Shown: piece after piece, positions 19,311-29,214 of the stretch
How the letters are laid out: the number at the start of each line of letters is the position of its first letter
How positions within the stretch are numbered: the first letter of the stretch is position 1
NCBI GenBank assembly: GCA_965243095.1
Contig: OZ251530.1
Span: 496,001 to 560,000 of the forward strand
Length of the DNA: 64,000 nucleotides
Direction: 5' to 3'
DNA from: VXYL01 sp965243095
Lineage (GTDB): Bacteria; Pseudomonadota; Gammaproteobacteria; Pseudomonadales; Azotimanducaceae
Program-made: the position numbers and the translations under genes
The notes under the pieces: generated by a model
Told to the model about the DNA's origin: nothing
Seen by the model: the letters and a program-made list of their open reading frames with translations, nothing else
Databases searched by the model: none

Positions 19311-20906
19311 CTACGAGCTGCACGACAACATGGAACACCCGGCTCGCTGTCGCGCCCACTCCGGGCGCTTGGCGGCGAACTTTTCCTTGCCGGGTTGTTC
19401 GGTGTAGGGGCGGCGCAGCACGTCCATCAATTCGCCGAGCAGCGAGTGGTCGCCGGTCTCGGCTTTGTCGATGGCGAGTTGCGCGAGGTAGTTGCGCGGC
19501 ACGAAGCGCGGATTGGCGGCGTTCATGCGGTTCGTGCGCGTCTCGTTCGCCTCGCCTGCCATGCGAACGCGCCCGGCGTACTTGCCAAGCCAAGCCTCGG
19601 TGCGTTCGCGCAACGGCGCCGAAATCGGCTGGTAGTAGGCGTCTTGCAACGGTTCGATGCGGGGCTCGCGCATGTCCACATGCGCCAATTGGCGGAAGAA
19701 GATGGTCATGTCCGTTTCCGCTTCGCCGAGCAGGGCGAACAGCTCCGTACACAGTTCGTCGTCGTGCTCCGGCGCGTAGTTCGGCAAACCGAGTTTGGCC
19801 GCCATCATCGCTTGCGACTTGCGTTGATACTGCGCGGCGAACTCGGCCAGGGCTTCCTCAAGCGGCGCCGCCTCGCCCACGAGCGGGAGGATCGCGTTCG
19901 CCAGTTGCAGCAGGTTCCACTGCGCCACGGCCGGCTGCTGGCCGAACCGATAGCGGCGCGTGGCGGCGTCGGTGGTGTTCGGCGTCCAATTCGGCTGGTA
20001 GTCCTCCAGCCAGCCGTAGGGGCCGTAGTCGATGGTGAGGCCGAGGATGGACATGTTGTCCGTGTTCATCACGCCGTGGACGAAACCCACGCGCATCCAG
20101 TGGACGACCATCTCCACCGTGCGTTCGGACACTTCTCGAAACCACGCAAGCCACCGCTCTTTGCCTTCTTCCACGGCTAGCAGGTGGGGGAAATCCGTGC
20201 CGATGGTGAAGTCCGCGAAGCGCTTCAGCAAAGCGACGTCGCGGCGGGCGGCCAGGATCTCGAAGTGGCCGAAGCGCGTGAACGACGGTGCCACGCGGCA
20301 CACCACCGCGCCGGGTTCGGGCGCCGGGTGGCCATCGTAGAGAATGTCGCGCATCACCTCCTCGCCGGTGAGCACCAGCGACAGCGCCCGCGTGGTGGGA
20401 ACGCCCAGATGGTGCATCGCTTCGCTGCACAGGAATTCGCGCAGCGACGAGCGCAGTACGGCGAGGCCGTCCGCGCCGCGCGAATACGGCGTGGGGCCGG
20501 CACCCTTCAATTGCAGCGTCCACCGCTCGCCGCGGCCGTTCACCGTCTCGCCGAGGTTGATGGCGCGGCCGTCGCCCAACTGTCCGGCCCAATTGCCGAA
20601 CTGGTGGCCGCCGTAGCAGGTGGCGATGGGCGCCATGCCGTCGAGTACCCGGTTGCCGCTGAACACTTCCGCCAAGGCGTCCGCGTTGGCGGATTCGGTT
20701 GGCAGATCCAAGAGCGCGGCGACTTCCGGCGCCCAAGCGACCAGTTTGGGTGCCCGCACGGGCGTCGGCGCCACATGCGAGTAGCAAGCGCCGGAAACCT
20801 GACGGCGATAGTTCTCCGCCACCGGATCCGCCGGCAGGTCGCGGGCGTAGCGGTTGTCGAAACGAAGGCCGGCCAAGCCGGGATGGGTTTGTGGTTCGGC
20901 AAGCAT
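19311..20906 (-). CDS. selO: SelO/YdiU protein AMPylase
   Basis: 531 residues with the family signature ATCYGGHQFGNWAGQLGDGRA and downstream kinase-fold motifs (MHHLGVPTTRALSLV, GVMNTDNMSILGLTIDYGPYG). SelO is a pseudokinase that transfers AMP to Ser/Thr/Tyr of target proteins, in some species in redox-stress control. The C-terminus ends GCSMLSCSS, with a Cys at the site where some homologues carry selenocysteine. The length is slightly above the usual ~490. It starts at an ATG 121 bp from the divergent UXS gene. Confidence 0.92.
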   Translation of the reverse strand: MLAEPQTHPGLAGLRFDNRYARDLPADPVAENYRRQVSGACYSHVAPTPVRAPKLVAWAPEVAALLDLPTESANADALAEVFSGNRVLDGMAPIATCYGGHQFGNWAGQLGDGRAINLGETVNGRGERWTLQLKGAGPTPYSRGADGLAVLRSSLREFLCSEAMHHLGVPTTRALSLVLTGEEVMRDILYDGHPAPEPGAVVCRVAPSFTRFGHFEILAARRDVALLKRFADFTIGTDFPHLLAVEEGKERWLAWFREVSERTVEMVVHWMRVGFVHGVMNTDNMSILGLTIDYGPYGWLEDYQPNWTPNTTDAATRRYRFGQQPAVAQWNLLQLANAILPLVGEAAPLEEALAEFAAQYQRKSQAMMAAKLGLPNYAPEHDDELCTELFALLGEAETDMTIFFRQLAHVDMREPRIEPLQDAYYQPISAPLRERTEAWLGKYAGRVRMAGEANETRTNRMNAANPRFVPRNYLAQLAIDKAETGDHSLLGELMDVLRRPYTEQPGKEKFAAKRPEWARQRAGCSMLSCSS

Positions 20907-21027
20907 CGGCCAATGGTAACGCCGAACGCCGCCCGCGCTCCTACTGCGCTATCATGGCGTCTTGCCAGCGTAGCCTTGGCCCTCCACGGGTTGGCGCTTC
21001 GCCTCACGAATCCGCAGGGAGCGGCGC

Positions 21028-22014
<987 letters not shown>

Positions 22015-22017
22015 ACG

Positions 22018-22036
22018 CGCGCCCCTTGCGGGCGCG
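22018..22036. terminator. Bidirectional terminator-like hairpin between convergent genes
   Basis: CGCGCCC (22018-22024), loop CTTGC, GGGCGCG (22030-22036) form a 7-bp GC stem exactly between the stop of the UXS gene and the stop of the convergent ABC permease gene. There is no T-run. Confidence 0.4.
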
Positions 22037-22038
22037 TC

Positions 22039-23610
22039 TCAGCGCAATGTGCCGCCTAGGGAATCCGAGGATCCCCGATACAAGCGCCATGCCGGCACGA
22101 GGGCCACCAGAGCCGCCGTCAAGGCCACCAAGTCGATCACGATCACCTCAAACCACCCGGGCCACTGCGCCGCCAACGCCAGGCCGAATCGTTCCAACAC
22201 CCATCCGCGCGCCGCCAGCATCGCGGCGTGGACGGCGACCACGCCCACCACGGCGCCGCCGGCCGCCAGCATCACGGCCTCCGCCACTATCAGCCCGAAC
22301 ACCAGCCCGCGCCCGGCGCCAACGGCGCGCAGCACGGCCATCTCCGGACGGCGCTCGGCGACGCCGGCGAGCAACATCGCCAACATGCCGACAAGGCCGG
22401 CCACCACCACCAAGACGCTCATCAGCAGCAGGCCGATTTCCACTACGCCCACCAGCTCCCACAGGCGTTGCAACGCCACGCCGGGCACCGCCGCCAGCAG
22501 CGGCTCCGGCTCGTACTCGTTCACGAAGCGTTGGAACAGCAGCAGCAGTGGACGCGCCTCCAAGCCCACGATGCAGGCGGTGATGGCGCTCGGCGCGTCG
22601 TCGTGGGACTCGTGCTCGCCGTGCTCGTCGGCGGCCTCATGGTCGTCGTGGCTTTCGGCCTCGTGGTCGTCGTGTTCGTGCTCTCTATGCTCGGCGGCCT
22701 CGTGCTCGTCGTGGCTTTCGGCTTCGTGGTCGTCGTGTTCGCTGGCCTCATGCCCGTCGTGATCGTCGTGTTCCCCGGCTTCGTGCTCGTGGTGGCTTTC
22801 AGCTTCATGCTCGTCGTGGTCGCCCGCTCCATGCTCGTCGTGACCGTCGGCCTCGTGGTCGTCATGCTCGTCGGCGTCGTGTTCCTCGTGGCTGTCGTGG
22901 TGTTCGTCGTCGTGGTCGTCGTGGCCGCCGGATTCGTCGTGCATGGCGCGTATGCCGCCAAGCGTCACATGCACCGTTCGATCCACCGGCGTTCCCGTGC
23001 GGGCAAGTACGCCGACAACGCGGAACGGGTTGTCGTCGTGGTGCTGGAAACTCGTGTCGCCGATGCCGTGGGAGACGATGATGGAATCGCCCAGGCCATA
23101 GCCAAGCGCATCGGCCACCTCGGCGCCGAGCACCGCGTCCCTATCGCTCGCGAACATCGCCCCGGCGGCGAACCGCAAGCGGTTGCCCTGCCCGAAGCGG
23201 TAGTGCTCGAAGTAGCCCGCGTTGGTGCCGAGGACGCGGTAGCCGCGGTGCGCGTCGCCCAGCGAGAGCGGAATGGTCCAAGCCACCTCGGGCCGCGAGG
23301 CGATGGCGCGGTAGCTCTCCCAACTGATGTTGTTGGTGGGCTCGCCGATGCCGAACACGGAGTACAGCACCAAGTGCATCGGGCCGCCGCGCGCGCCGAC
23401 GATCAAATCGGCGCCGGAGATGGTGTTGGCGAAGGTGGCCTGGGCACCGGCGCGGACGCGCTCAACGCTGGTGAGCGCCGCCACGCCCACGGCCACGGCC
23501 AACACCGTCAGCCCAGCGGTCAAGCGCCGATGCCACAAGCTCCTGAGGGCCAAGGCGAACACCCGCCCGCCAGTCCCGCTGGTGCCCCGGCGTTGTTGCG
23601 GTTCAGCCAT
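22039..23610 (-). CDS. FtsX/MacB-type ABC permease with His/Asp-rich insert
   Basis: 523 residues. An N-terminal helix (RLTAGLTVLAVAVGVAALT) is followed by a MacB-like periplasmic domain (ADLIVGARGGP, ARTGTPVDRTVHVTLGGI). About residues 222-337 are an extreme low-complexity stretch of HDDHE/HDEHEA repeats. Three C-terminal helices complete the FtsX permease fold. The partner ATPase gene overlaps by 8 bp. Such permeases export or extract lipoproteins or peptides rather than import solutes. The His/Asp/Glu insert, predicted outside the cytoplasm, is well suited to bind zinc or other divalent metals. From memory, related permeases occur in zinc-linked operons of Vibrio; this needs checking. Confidence 0.85.
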   Translation of the reverse strand: MAEPQQRRGTSGTGGRVFALALRSLWHRRLTAGLTVLAVAVGVAALTSVERVRAGAQATFANTISGADLIVGARGGPMHLVLYSVFGIGEPTNNISWESYRAIASRPEVAWTIPLSLGDAHRGYRVLGTNAGYFEHYRFGQGNRLRFAAGAMFASDRDAVLGAEVADALGYGLGDSIIVSHGIGDTSFQHHDDNPFRVVGVLARTGTPVDRTVHVTLGGIRAMHDESGGHDDHDDEHHDSHEEHDADEHDDHEADGHDEHGAGDHDEHEAESHHEHEAGEHDDHDGHEASEHDDHEAESHDEHEAAEHREHEHDDHEAESHDDHEAADEHGEHESHDDAPSAITACIVGLEARPLLLLFQRFVNEYEPEPLLAAVPGVALQRLWELVGVVEIGLLLMSVLVVVAGLVGMLAMLLAGVAERRPEMAVLRAVGAGRGLVFGLIVAEAVMLAAGGAVVGVVAVHAAMLAARGWVLERFGLALAAQWPGWFEVIVIDLVALTAALVALVPAWRLYRGSSDSLGGTLR

Positions 23611-24313
23611 CGTCAGTCTGCGACCACGCGCTGTTCAGCGAACGCATGGAAAGCTGGCGGTCGAAAAACTCCGCCAGCGCGGTGTCGTGGCTGGCGAACA
23701 GCACCGCGGCTTCCGCCTCGGCGCATTCGTCGATGAGCAAGCGCACGAAGCGGGCGCGGTTGTCCGCATCGAGCGCAGAGGTGGGTTCATCGGCAATCAA
23801 CAGCGCTGGGCGGCCCATGAGCGCCCTTGCCGCGGCAACGCGCTGTTGCTGGCCAATGCTCAAACTGTTGGCGGCGCGGGCGAGGACGCTCGGCCCCAAT
23901 CCCAAGCGCGCCAGCAGCCGCTTCGCCTCGTCGGCAAGCGCACCCGAACCAGCGGCCGCACGGTCGGCGCGCGCCTTCGAGAATCGGCACGGCAGGAGCA
24001 CGTTGTCCAACACGGAAAGGTACGGCAGCAGATTGAACATCTGAAACACGAACCCCATGCGCTCGGCGCGCACCCGGTCCCGCGCCGATGGCGGCAACGA
24101 CGACAACGGTTCGCCGAACACCTCCACCGAGCCCCGCGTCGGCGCGACGATGCCGCCGATCAACGCGAGCAAGGTGCTCTTGCCGCTGCCGCTCGGGCCT
24201 TCCAGGAACACCCGCTCCCCCGGGGCGACGAGCAATTCGCCCACATCCAGCACCGGCGGGCCGCCGCGGTACGCGAACCCGGCTTGCGCGACGCGGATGG
24301 CCGGCGCTGGCAA
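23603..24313 (-). CDS. ABC transporter ATP-binding protein (LolD/MacB type)
   Basis: 236 residues with Walker A GPSGSGKST, Q-loop FQMFNLLPYLSV, signature LSIGQQQR, Walker B LLIADEPTSALD and H-loop SHD. It powers the FtsX-type permease encoded immediately downstream, whose ATG lies inside this gene's last codons. It starts at a TTG with GAGGAA six bases before it. Its own substrate-binding or periplasmic adaptor partner is not in the window. Upstream, 54 bp separate it from the GST gene on the same strand, so all four genes from 25440 to 22039 may form one transcript. Confidence 0.9.
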   Translation of the reverse strand: MPAPAIRVAQAGFAYRGGPPVLDVGELLVAPGERVFLEGPSGSGKSTLLALIGGIVAPTRGSVEVFGEPLSSLPPSARDRVRAERMGFVFQMFNLLPYLSVLDNVLLPCRFSKARADRAAAGSGALADEAKRLLARLGLGPSVLARAANSLSIGQQQRVAAARALMGRPALLIADEPTSALDADNRARFVRLLIDECAEAEAAVLFASHDTALAEFFDRQLSMRSLNSAWSQTDDG

Positions 24314-24367
24314 GGGCTTTCCTCTACGCGCTCTACGCGGAGCGCCGATTTCCCGGCGAGGGCGCCA

Positions 24368-24964
24368 TCAACCCCGCGCCCGGCCCGCCGCCTCGCGGCC
24401 CATGCAGCGCCCCAACCACGCCGCCACGTTCGCCTGCTGCGCGAAATCCAAGCCCACCATGCGCCCCCAGCCCAAAACGCTGGCGACGTTCAAGTCCACC
24501 ACGGTGAACTCATCGCCCAGCAGATAGTCGCGGCCCTCCAGCGCGCCGTTCAGCACGTCGAAGGGCTTGCGCAGCGATTCGATGGCGGCGCGGGCGGCGT
24601 CCTCGTCCTTCTCCTGCCCCATCAAGCCGTGCGACTTCAGCAGGGCATCCAACAAGGGCTTCTCCACCGCCGCCATCACCCAGAAACTCCAGCGCAAGGT
24701 CTGCGCCTCGTCCTCCAGCGATTGCGGCGCCAGCTTGCCGTGCTTCTTGGCGAGATAGAGGTTGATGGCCATGGATTCCGCCAGCAGGAAGCCGTCGTCG
24801 TCGATCACCGGCACCTGCCCCATCGGATTCGCCGCCAACAGCGCCGCCGACGCCGCGCCGTCGGCGAAGCCCGGGTGATGCTCGAAGTCCAGCCCCAGTT
24901 CGTGCGCCAGCCACAACACCCGCATGGCGCGGGACTGCGGCGGGCCGTAGATGGTCAGGCTCAT
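24368..24964 (-). CDS. Glutathione S-transferase family protein
   Basis: 198 residues: thioredoxin-fold N-terminus (SLTIYGPPQSRAMRVLWLAHELG), the cis-Pro motif QVPVIDDDG and E-S-M-A glutathione-binding site, then the all-helical C-terminal domain. It would conjugate or transfer glutathione, or isomerise and dehalogenate small electrophiles. The ATG overlaps the peroxiredoxin stop by ATGA, so the two are translationally coupled and likely act together in thiol or peroxide defence. A longer frame runs up to 25186 but its extra part is an Arg-rich shadow of the peroxiredoxin gene. Confidence 0.88.
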   Translation of the reverse strand: MSLTIYGPPQSRAMRVLWLAHELGLDFEHHPGFADGAASAALLAANPMGQVPVIDDDGFLLAESMAINLYLAKKHGKLAPQSLEDEAQTLRWSFWVMAAVEKPLLDALLKSHGLMGQEKDEDAARAAIESLRKPFDVLNGALEGRDYLLGDEFTVVDLNVASVLGWGRMVGLDFAQQANVAAWLGRCMGREAAGRARG

Positions 24965-25440
24965 AGCGCCTCCAGAATGGCCTCGGCCTTGCTCACCTCG
25001 AACGCGCCGGGCGCTTCCACCGCCAGCTTGGCCACCACGCCATCTTCCACCACCATCGCGTAGCGTTGCGAGCGTTTGCCGAGGCCGAAGCCGGAGCCGT
25101 CCATCTCCAAGCCCAGCGCGGCGGTGAACGCGCCGTTGCCGTCGCCGACCATCAGCAACGCCTCGGCGTTCTTGTCCTTGCCCCAAGCGTCCATCACGAA
25201 CGCGTCGTTCACGGACACGCAGACGATCGCGTCCACGCCCTTGCCGAGGATGCGGTCCGCGTTCGCCACAAAGCCCGGCAGATGCGCGTTCGAGCAGGTG
25301 GGCGTGAACGCGCCCGGCACCGCGAACACCACCACCTTCTTCCCATCGAACAACTCGCTGGTGCTAACCGCCGTCGGACGCCCTTCCCGCATCACGTGCA
25401 GCGTGGCCGCCGGCACTCTGTCGCCTTCTTGAATCGCCAT
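24961..25440 (-). CDS. Peroxiredoxin, Prx5 type
   Basis: 159 residues with the peroxidatic Cys in VPGAFTPTCSNAHLP, the downstream VNDAFVMDAWGK block and the family's GLGKRSQRYAMVVEDGVV. It reduces hydrogen and organic peroxides using thiols, often glutathione or glutaredoxin in this subgroup. That fits its coupling to the glutathione transferase gene. Divergent to the thiolase-like gene, with 170 bp between them; no clear promoter boxes were identified there. Confidence 0.92.
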   Translation of the reverse strand: MAIQEGDRVPAATLHVMREGRPTAVSTSELFDGKKVVVFAVPGAFTPTCSNAHLPGFVANADRILGKGVDAIVCVSVNDAFVMDAWGKDKNAEALLMVGDGNGAFTAALGLEMDGSGFGLGKRSQRYAMVVEDGVVAKLAVEAPGAFEVSKAEAILEAL

Positions 25441-25610
25441 CTCTCCCTCTCTGGTTCGTTTGCGATGAGCGCGAGTCTACCGCAGCGCTCTCGCGTAGGC
25501 AGTTTCTATTTGCAGTTCCCGCGGGGTGTCCGCACGGCCCGAACTTGCCGTGGCAAGGCGCTCTTTGGCAACCTTGCTCGTGACCGCTTGGCCGAAACCC
25601 CGCAACCGAC

Positions 25611-26876
25611 ATGACGCCCCGCTCCTCCGACATCGACGCCACCGCGCCGAAGCACTTGCGCGGCAGGTACGCCATCGTCGGCGTCGGCGAAACCGCCTAC
25701 ACCCGGGGTTCCGGCACCACCACCCGGGCACTCGGCACCACCGCCGTGCGCCGGGCCGCGGCGGATGCCGGCCTCGCGTTGGCGGACATCGACGGCATGC
25801 TCTCCTACAACGGCAACGACTCGGTGCCCTCCACGGTCATCGCCGGCGATCTCGGCATGCGCCTGAACTTCTACATGGATTGCCACGGCGGCGGCTCCTC
25901 GACGGAAGCCTTGGTTGGCATCGCCATCGGCGTGATCGAAGCCGGGCTGTGCAAGACGGTGGCCATTTTCCGCGCCATGAACGGCTATTCGCAGCTGCGC
26001 ATCGGCGGCACCGGGCGCAGTCGCGGGCGCTCGGCGCTCTCTGGGGACGCGCTGTTCGGGCGCGCCTTCGGGCAGGCGAGCGCGGCGCAGAGCTTCGCCC
26101 CCAGCTTCATGCGCCACATGTACGACTACGGCACCACGCCGGAGCAGGTGGCGCATGTGAAGGCCATCCACTCGGAACACGCCTCGAACAACCCCAAGGC
26201 GTACTACCGGCAGCGCGTGACGGTGGCCGACGTGCTCGCCAGCCGGATGATCTGCAAGCCGCTGCATCTGCTCGACTGCTGCGTGGAAACGGACAACGGC
26301 AACTGCATCATCGTCACCTCGCTGGATCGCGCCAAGGACTGCCGCCACACGCCGGCGGTGGTGCTCGGCGTGGTGGGCCGCTGCTCCAAGCCGCGCATGG
26401 ACAGCTACTACCAATCCGGCCTCATCAGCACCGTGGCCGGGGCCTACGCCAAGGACATCCTGTGGCCGAACGCCGGCGTCGGGCCCGAGGACATCCAAGC
26501 CACCGGCGCCTACGACGCCTTCACCTTCACCACGCTGCTGCAACTGGAGGATTACGGCTTCTGCAAGAAGGGCGAAGGCGGCGACTACGTGAGCTCCGGC
26601 ATCATGCGCCTTGGCGGCGCCCGCCCGAACAACACCAGCGGCGGCCACCTGTGCGAGGGCTATACGCACGGCATCGCGATGGTGATCGAAAACGTGCGCC
26701 AGCTCCGCCACGACGTGGACGATAGCTGCCCCATCGGGGCCGACGGCAAGCGCCGCCACACCTACGACTACGCAGAAGGCGGCTGCCGGCAAGTGAAGGA
26801 CGTGGCTTTGACGGCCAACTTGGGCTGGGCGACGCCCAGCACCGGCAGCGCGCTGGTGCTGGCGAGGGGAGACTGA
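25611..26876 (+). CDS. Thiolase-fold protein (SCP-x / Ltp2-like)
   Basis: 421 residues of the thiolase superfamily, close to the lipid-transfer/SCP-x branch: YAIVGVGETAYTRG at the start, LADIDGMLSYN, GIAIGVIEAG, and a C-terminal NTSGGHLCEGYTHGIAMVIE. Where true thiolases have the nucleophilic Cys (CaSG), this protein reads GGSS, so it is probably not a beta-ketothiolase. With a DUF35 partner just 6 bp downstream it resembles the aldolase pair (Ltp2 with ChsH2-type DUF35) that cleaves side chains of steroid CoA esters. The substrate here is not known. Confidence 0.85.
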   Translation: MTPRSSDIDATAPKHLRGRYAIVGVGETAYTRGSGTTTRALGTTAVRRAAADAGLALADIDGMLSYNGNDSVPSTVIAGDLGMRLNFYMDCHGGGSSTEALVGIAIGVIEAGLCKTVAIFRAMNGYSQLRIGGTGRSRGRSALSGDALFGRAFGQASAAQSFAPSFMRHMYDYGTTPEQVAHVKAIHSEHASNNPKAYYRQRVTVADVLASRMICKPLHLLDCCVETDNGNCIIVTSLDRAKDCRHTPAVVLGVVGRCSKPRMDSYYQSGLISTVAGAYAKDILWPNAGVGPEDIQATGAYDAFTFTTLLQLEDYGFCKKGEGGDYVSSGIMRLGGARPNNTSGGHLCEGYTHGIAMVIENVRQLRHDVDDSCPIGADGKRRHTYDYAEGGCRQVKDVALTANLGWATPSTGSALVLARGD

Positions 26877-26882
26877 AACGCG

Positions 26883-27404
26883 ATGGCGCTAACGGGCGAA
26901 TACCTTGGCATGGCCGTGGCGATCGACGATGTCGATCAGGCGAATCAAGCCTTCTACACCCACTGCGGCAGCGGCGCACTGCATTTGCAGGCTTGCCGCG
27001 CTTGCGACCTCATGCGCTATCCCACCACCACGGCGTGCCCTTGGTGTTCCGCGCCGGAGCACGAGTGGCGGCCGGTTTCCGGCAAAGGCACCATCTATTC
27101 GTACTGCGAAGTCCACCACGCCATCCAACCGGTGTTCCGCCCGTTTCTGCCGTACCAGATCCTGCTGGTGCAGTTGGACGAGCAGGTGGGCAAGCCCGAC
27201 CAACACGACGGCCTGCGCGTGACCGGCAACTTGGTCACGGCGGCCGGCCAGCTGGCACCGCCGCCACTGGTTCGCGCCGTCGGCATCGGCACGCGGGTGC
27301 GCGTGGTGCTCAAGGACATCGGCGGCGGCATGGCCCTGCCACAGTGGGCGGTGGACGAAGCGGCCCGGCAGCCGGCGACACCGTGGCGCTATCCGCAGGA
27401 GTGA
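26883..27404 (+). CDS. DUF35 zinc-ribbon/OB-fold partner protein
   Basis: 173 residues with a zinc-ribbon (Cys38, Cys41, Cys52, Cys55) followed by an OB-fold (GTIYSYCEVHHA ... LRVTGNLV ... RVRVVLKDIGGG). DUF35 proteins bind thiolase-like enzymes and complete their acyl-CoA site. It is directly downstream of the thiolase-like gene with 6 bp spacing, so the two should form one complex. Confidence 0.88.
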   Translation: MALTGEYLGMAVAIDDVDQANQAFYTHCGSGALHLQACRACDLMRYPTTTACPWCSAPEHEWRPVSGKGTIYSYCEVHHAIQPVFRPFLPYQILLVQLDEQVGKPDQHDGLRVTGNLVTAAGQLAPPPLVRAVGIGTRVRVVLKDIGGGMALPQWAVDEAARQPATPWRYPQE

Positions 27405-27438
27405 GGCAGCGCTGCCCCGGCGCTTGGCTTCGCCGCGG

Positions 27439-27447
27439 TGCTATACT
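27439..27447 (+). promoter_or_regulatory. Extended -10 promoter (TGcTATACT)
   Basis: TG at 27439-27440, one base, then TATACT at 27442-27447, about 78 nt upstream of the small membrane protein ATG. It lacks a matching -35 at normal spacing, as extended -10 promoters may. It would drive the three-gene cluster to 30803. Confidence 0.45.
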
Positions 27448-27524
27448 GTGGCAGCGCTGGCGTCACGGTCGCGACGGTCGGCCAGTCGAAAGCGCGAATC
27501 CGAAGCCAGTAGGGGCATCGAGCA

Positions 27525-27767
27525 ATGCACACCAAGCCCATCGCAGAAGGACTCCTCGGCGCCGGCGCGTCGCCTCTGTTCGGCTATGTGGATCCCGGCT
27601 CGGCCGGCTTCATCATCGTCTCGATCCTTGGCTTCCTAGCGGCCGCCGGTTACACGATTCGCATGCACTTCGCCAAGCTCAAAGATCGCGTGCGCAAAGC
27701 TCTCGGCAAGAGTCCGCACGGTGGCGAAGACGCGGAGCCCGACGCCGCGGCGGATGGCGATCGCTGA
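27525..27767 (+). CDS. Small membrane protein with YVDPGSAG motif
   Basis: 80 residues: a short N-terminus, FGYVDPGSAG, one membrane helix (FIIVSILGFLAAAGYTI), then a basic tail and an acidic C-terminus. The YVDPGS-plus-helix form is a recurrent small-protein family in clusters with sulfatase-like and methyltransferase genes; its function is not known to me. Its last codons overlap the start of the methyltransferase gene, so the two are translationally coupled. Confidence 0.7.
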   Translation: MHTKPIAEGLLGAGASPLFGYVDPGSAGFIIVSILGFLAAAGYTIRMHFAKLKDRVRKALGKSPHGGEDAEPDAAADGDR

Positions 27768-29214
27768 CGAGGGATCAGCGCCGGACGATCCGGCGGTCGC
27801 GCCAGATCCGGGCTCCTTCAAAGATCCCGCCGGACGGGTGTATCGCGCTGGCGGGCGAGTGTTGCGCGGCTTGGATCGGAACGCCGCGGCCATTGTTGCG
27901 GATTTGCTACGTTCGCCGTTCTACCAGCGTTTGGTGGCGGATGGGGATGTGGTGGGTTCCTCTTGGCCGCCGCCGACGGACGCCGCCCGAAGCTCGGTGT
28001 TGGCGGACGGCTGGTGCGCGGTGGTGGAGCATGATCCCGTTCCGTTCCTCACTTGGCCATACGAATGGCCGTTCTCGATGCTCAAGGACGCGGCGCTGCT
28101 GCAATTGCGTGTGCTAACGGCAAGTGTTGGCCACGGCTGGACGCTGAAAGACGCGACGCCGTTCAACATTCAGTATTCGCTGGCGACGGGCGGGCCGCGG
28201 CCCATATTCATCGACGTGCCTTCCTTCACGCCGAGAGGTGGCGCGTATTGGCAAGGCCATCGCCAGTTTTGCGCCACGTTCCTGGCGCCTTTGCTGTTGA
28301 CCACGCATTTGGGCGTGCCGTTCGCGCCGCTGCTCAAATCCGCGCCGGAAGGCGTTCCGCCGGAGGAGGCCATCAAGTATTTCCGCGGCTTGCGGCGCTT
28401 TCACCGAGGTGTGCCAGCGCACATCTGGTTTCCCGCACGGGCGGAACAAGCCCTCCGAAACCGCGGGCGCGACGGAAGCGCTACCCACAGTCCCGATAGA
28501 AAACTGTCACAGCGCACGTTGCTCGCGCTTTTGGACAGCCTGACACGGTTGGTGCAGCGCCTCTCGTACGGCAAACCGCGCTCGGCTTGGACAGCCTATT
28601 CTCACAACCATCCCTACGACTCCGCGGATTTCGAGCGGAAGAAGGAGTTTGTCGCCCGCCACGCCGAGGCTTTGCGACCCGCCCTCACTTTGGACTTGGG
28701 CGCGAACACCGGCGCTTTCTCGCGTATCGCCGCGCGGTTTTCGCGTGTGGTGGTGGCCGCCGACGCCGATCACGACGCGGTGGAGGCGCTGTATCTGGCG
28801 GCGCGTGGCGAGGGCGACGAAAGCGAACACCGCAACATCATCCCCATTGTTCTCGATGTGGCCAATCCATCGCCTGGGCTCGGCTGGGCGGGTACCGAGC
28901 GCGCTGCGTTCACGGTGCGCGCGAAACCGGACCTAGTGCTCTGTCTCGCTTTGGTTCACCACTTGCGCGTTGCCGCGAACGTGCCCTTGCCGTTGGTGAT
29001 CGACTGGCTGCGGACATTCGACGCGCCGGTGGTGATGGAGTTCGTGGGCCGCGAGGACGAGATGTTCGCCGAACTCATCGCCAACAAACAGGAACGCTAC
29101 GAAGACTACTCGGCGGCGAGTTTCGAGGCGCACTTGCGCGGCCGCTTCCATGTGCGCGATCGCCTGGCGCTGAAAGACGGCAGGCGCGAGTTGCTGCTGC
29201 TTTCGCCAGCGTGA
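27754..29214 (+). CDS. Class I SAM-dependent methyltransferase, two-domain
   Basis: 486 residues from the ATG at 27754; the frame opens at a GTG at 27721. The N-terminal ~250 residues contain GWTLKDATPFNIQYS and PIFIDVPSF, which recall a kinase-like substrate-recognition fold. The C-terminal half is a Rossmann methyltransferase with LTLDLGANTGAFSRIAARF (SAM site), VVAADAD and LVLCLALVHHL. It is placed between a small membrane protein and a membrane sulfatase-like gene, overlapping both, so it probably methylates a cell-surface glycan or lipid precursor. The acceptor is unknown. Confidence 0.82.
   Translation: MAIADEGSAPDDPAVAPDPGSFKDPAGRVYRAGGRVLRGLDRNAAAIVADLLRSPFYQRLVADGDVVGSSWPPPTDAARSSVLADGWCAVVEHDPVPFLTWPYEWPFSMLKDAALLQLRVLTASVGHGWTLKDATPFNIQYSLATGGPRPIFIDVPSFTPRGGAYWQGHRQFCATFLAPLLLTTHLGVPFAPLLKSAPEGVPPEEAIKYFRGLRRFHRGVPAHIWFPARAEQALRNRGRDGSATHSPDRKLSQRTLLALLDSLTRLVQRLSYGKPRSAWTAYSHNHPYDSADFERKKEFVARHAEALRPALTLDLGANTGAFSRIAARFSRVVVAADADHDAVEALYLAARGEGDESEHRNIIPIVLDVANPSPGLGWAGTERAAFTVRAKPDLVLCLALVHHLRVAANVPLPLVIDWLRTFDAPVVMEFVGREDEMFAELIANKQERYEDYSAASFEAHLRGRFHVRDRLALKDGRRELLLLSPA

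Noticed and set aside
22600..22945. Possible CRISPR-like or satellite array
   Set aside because: The repeats keep reading frame and encode HDDHE units without unique spacers, so they are coding low-complexity sequence.
22228..23736. A Val-rich, membrane-like frame with repeats on the plus strand
   Set aside because: It is the complement of the His/Asp repeat codons of the ABC permease; apparent helices come from reading GTGGTC-type repeats.
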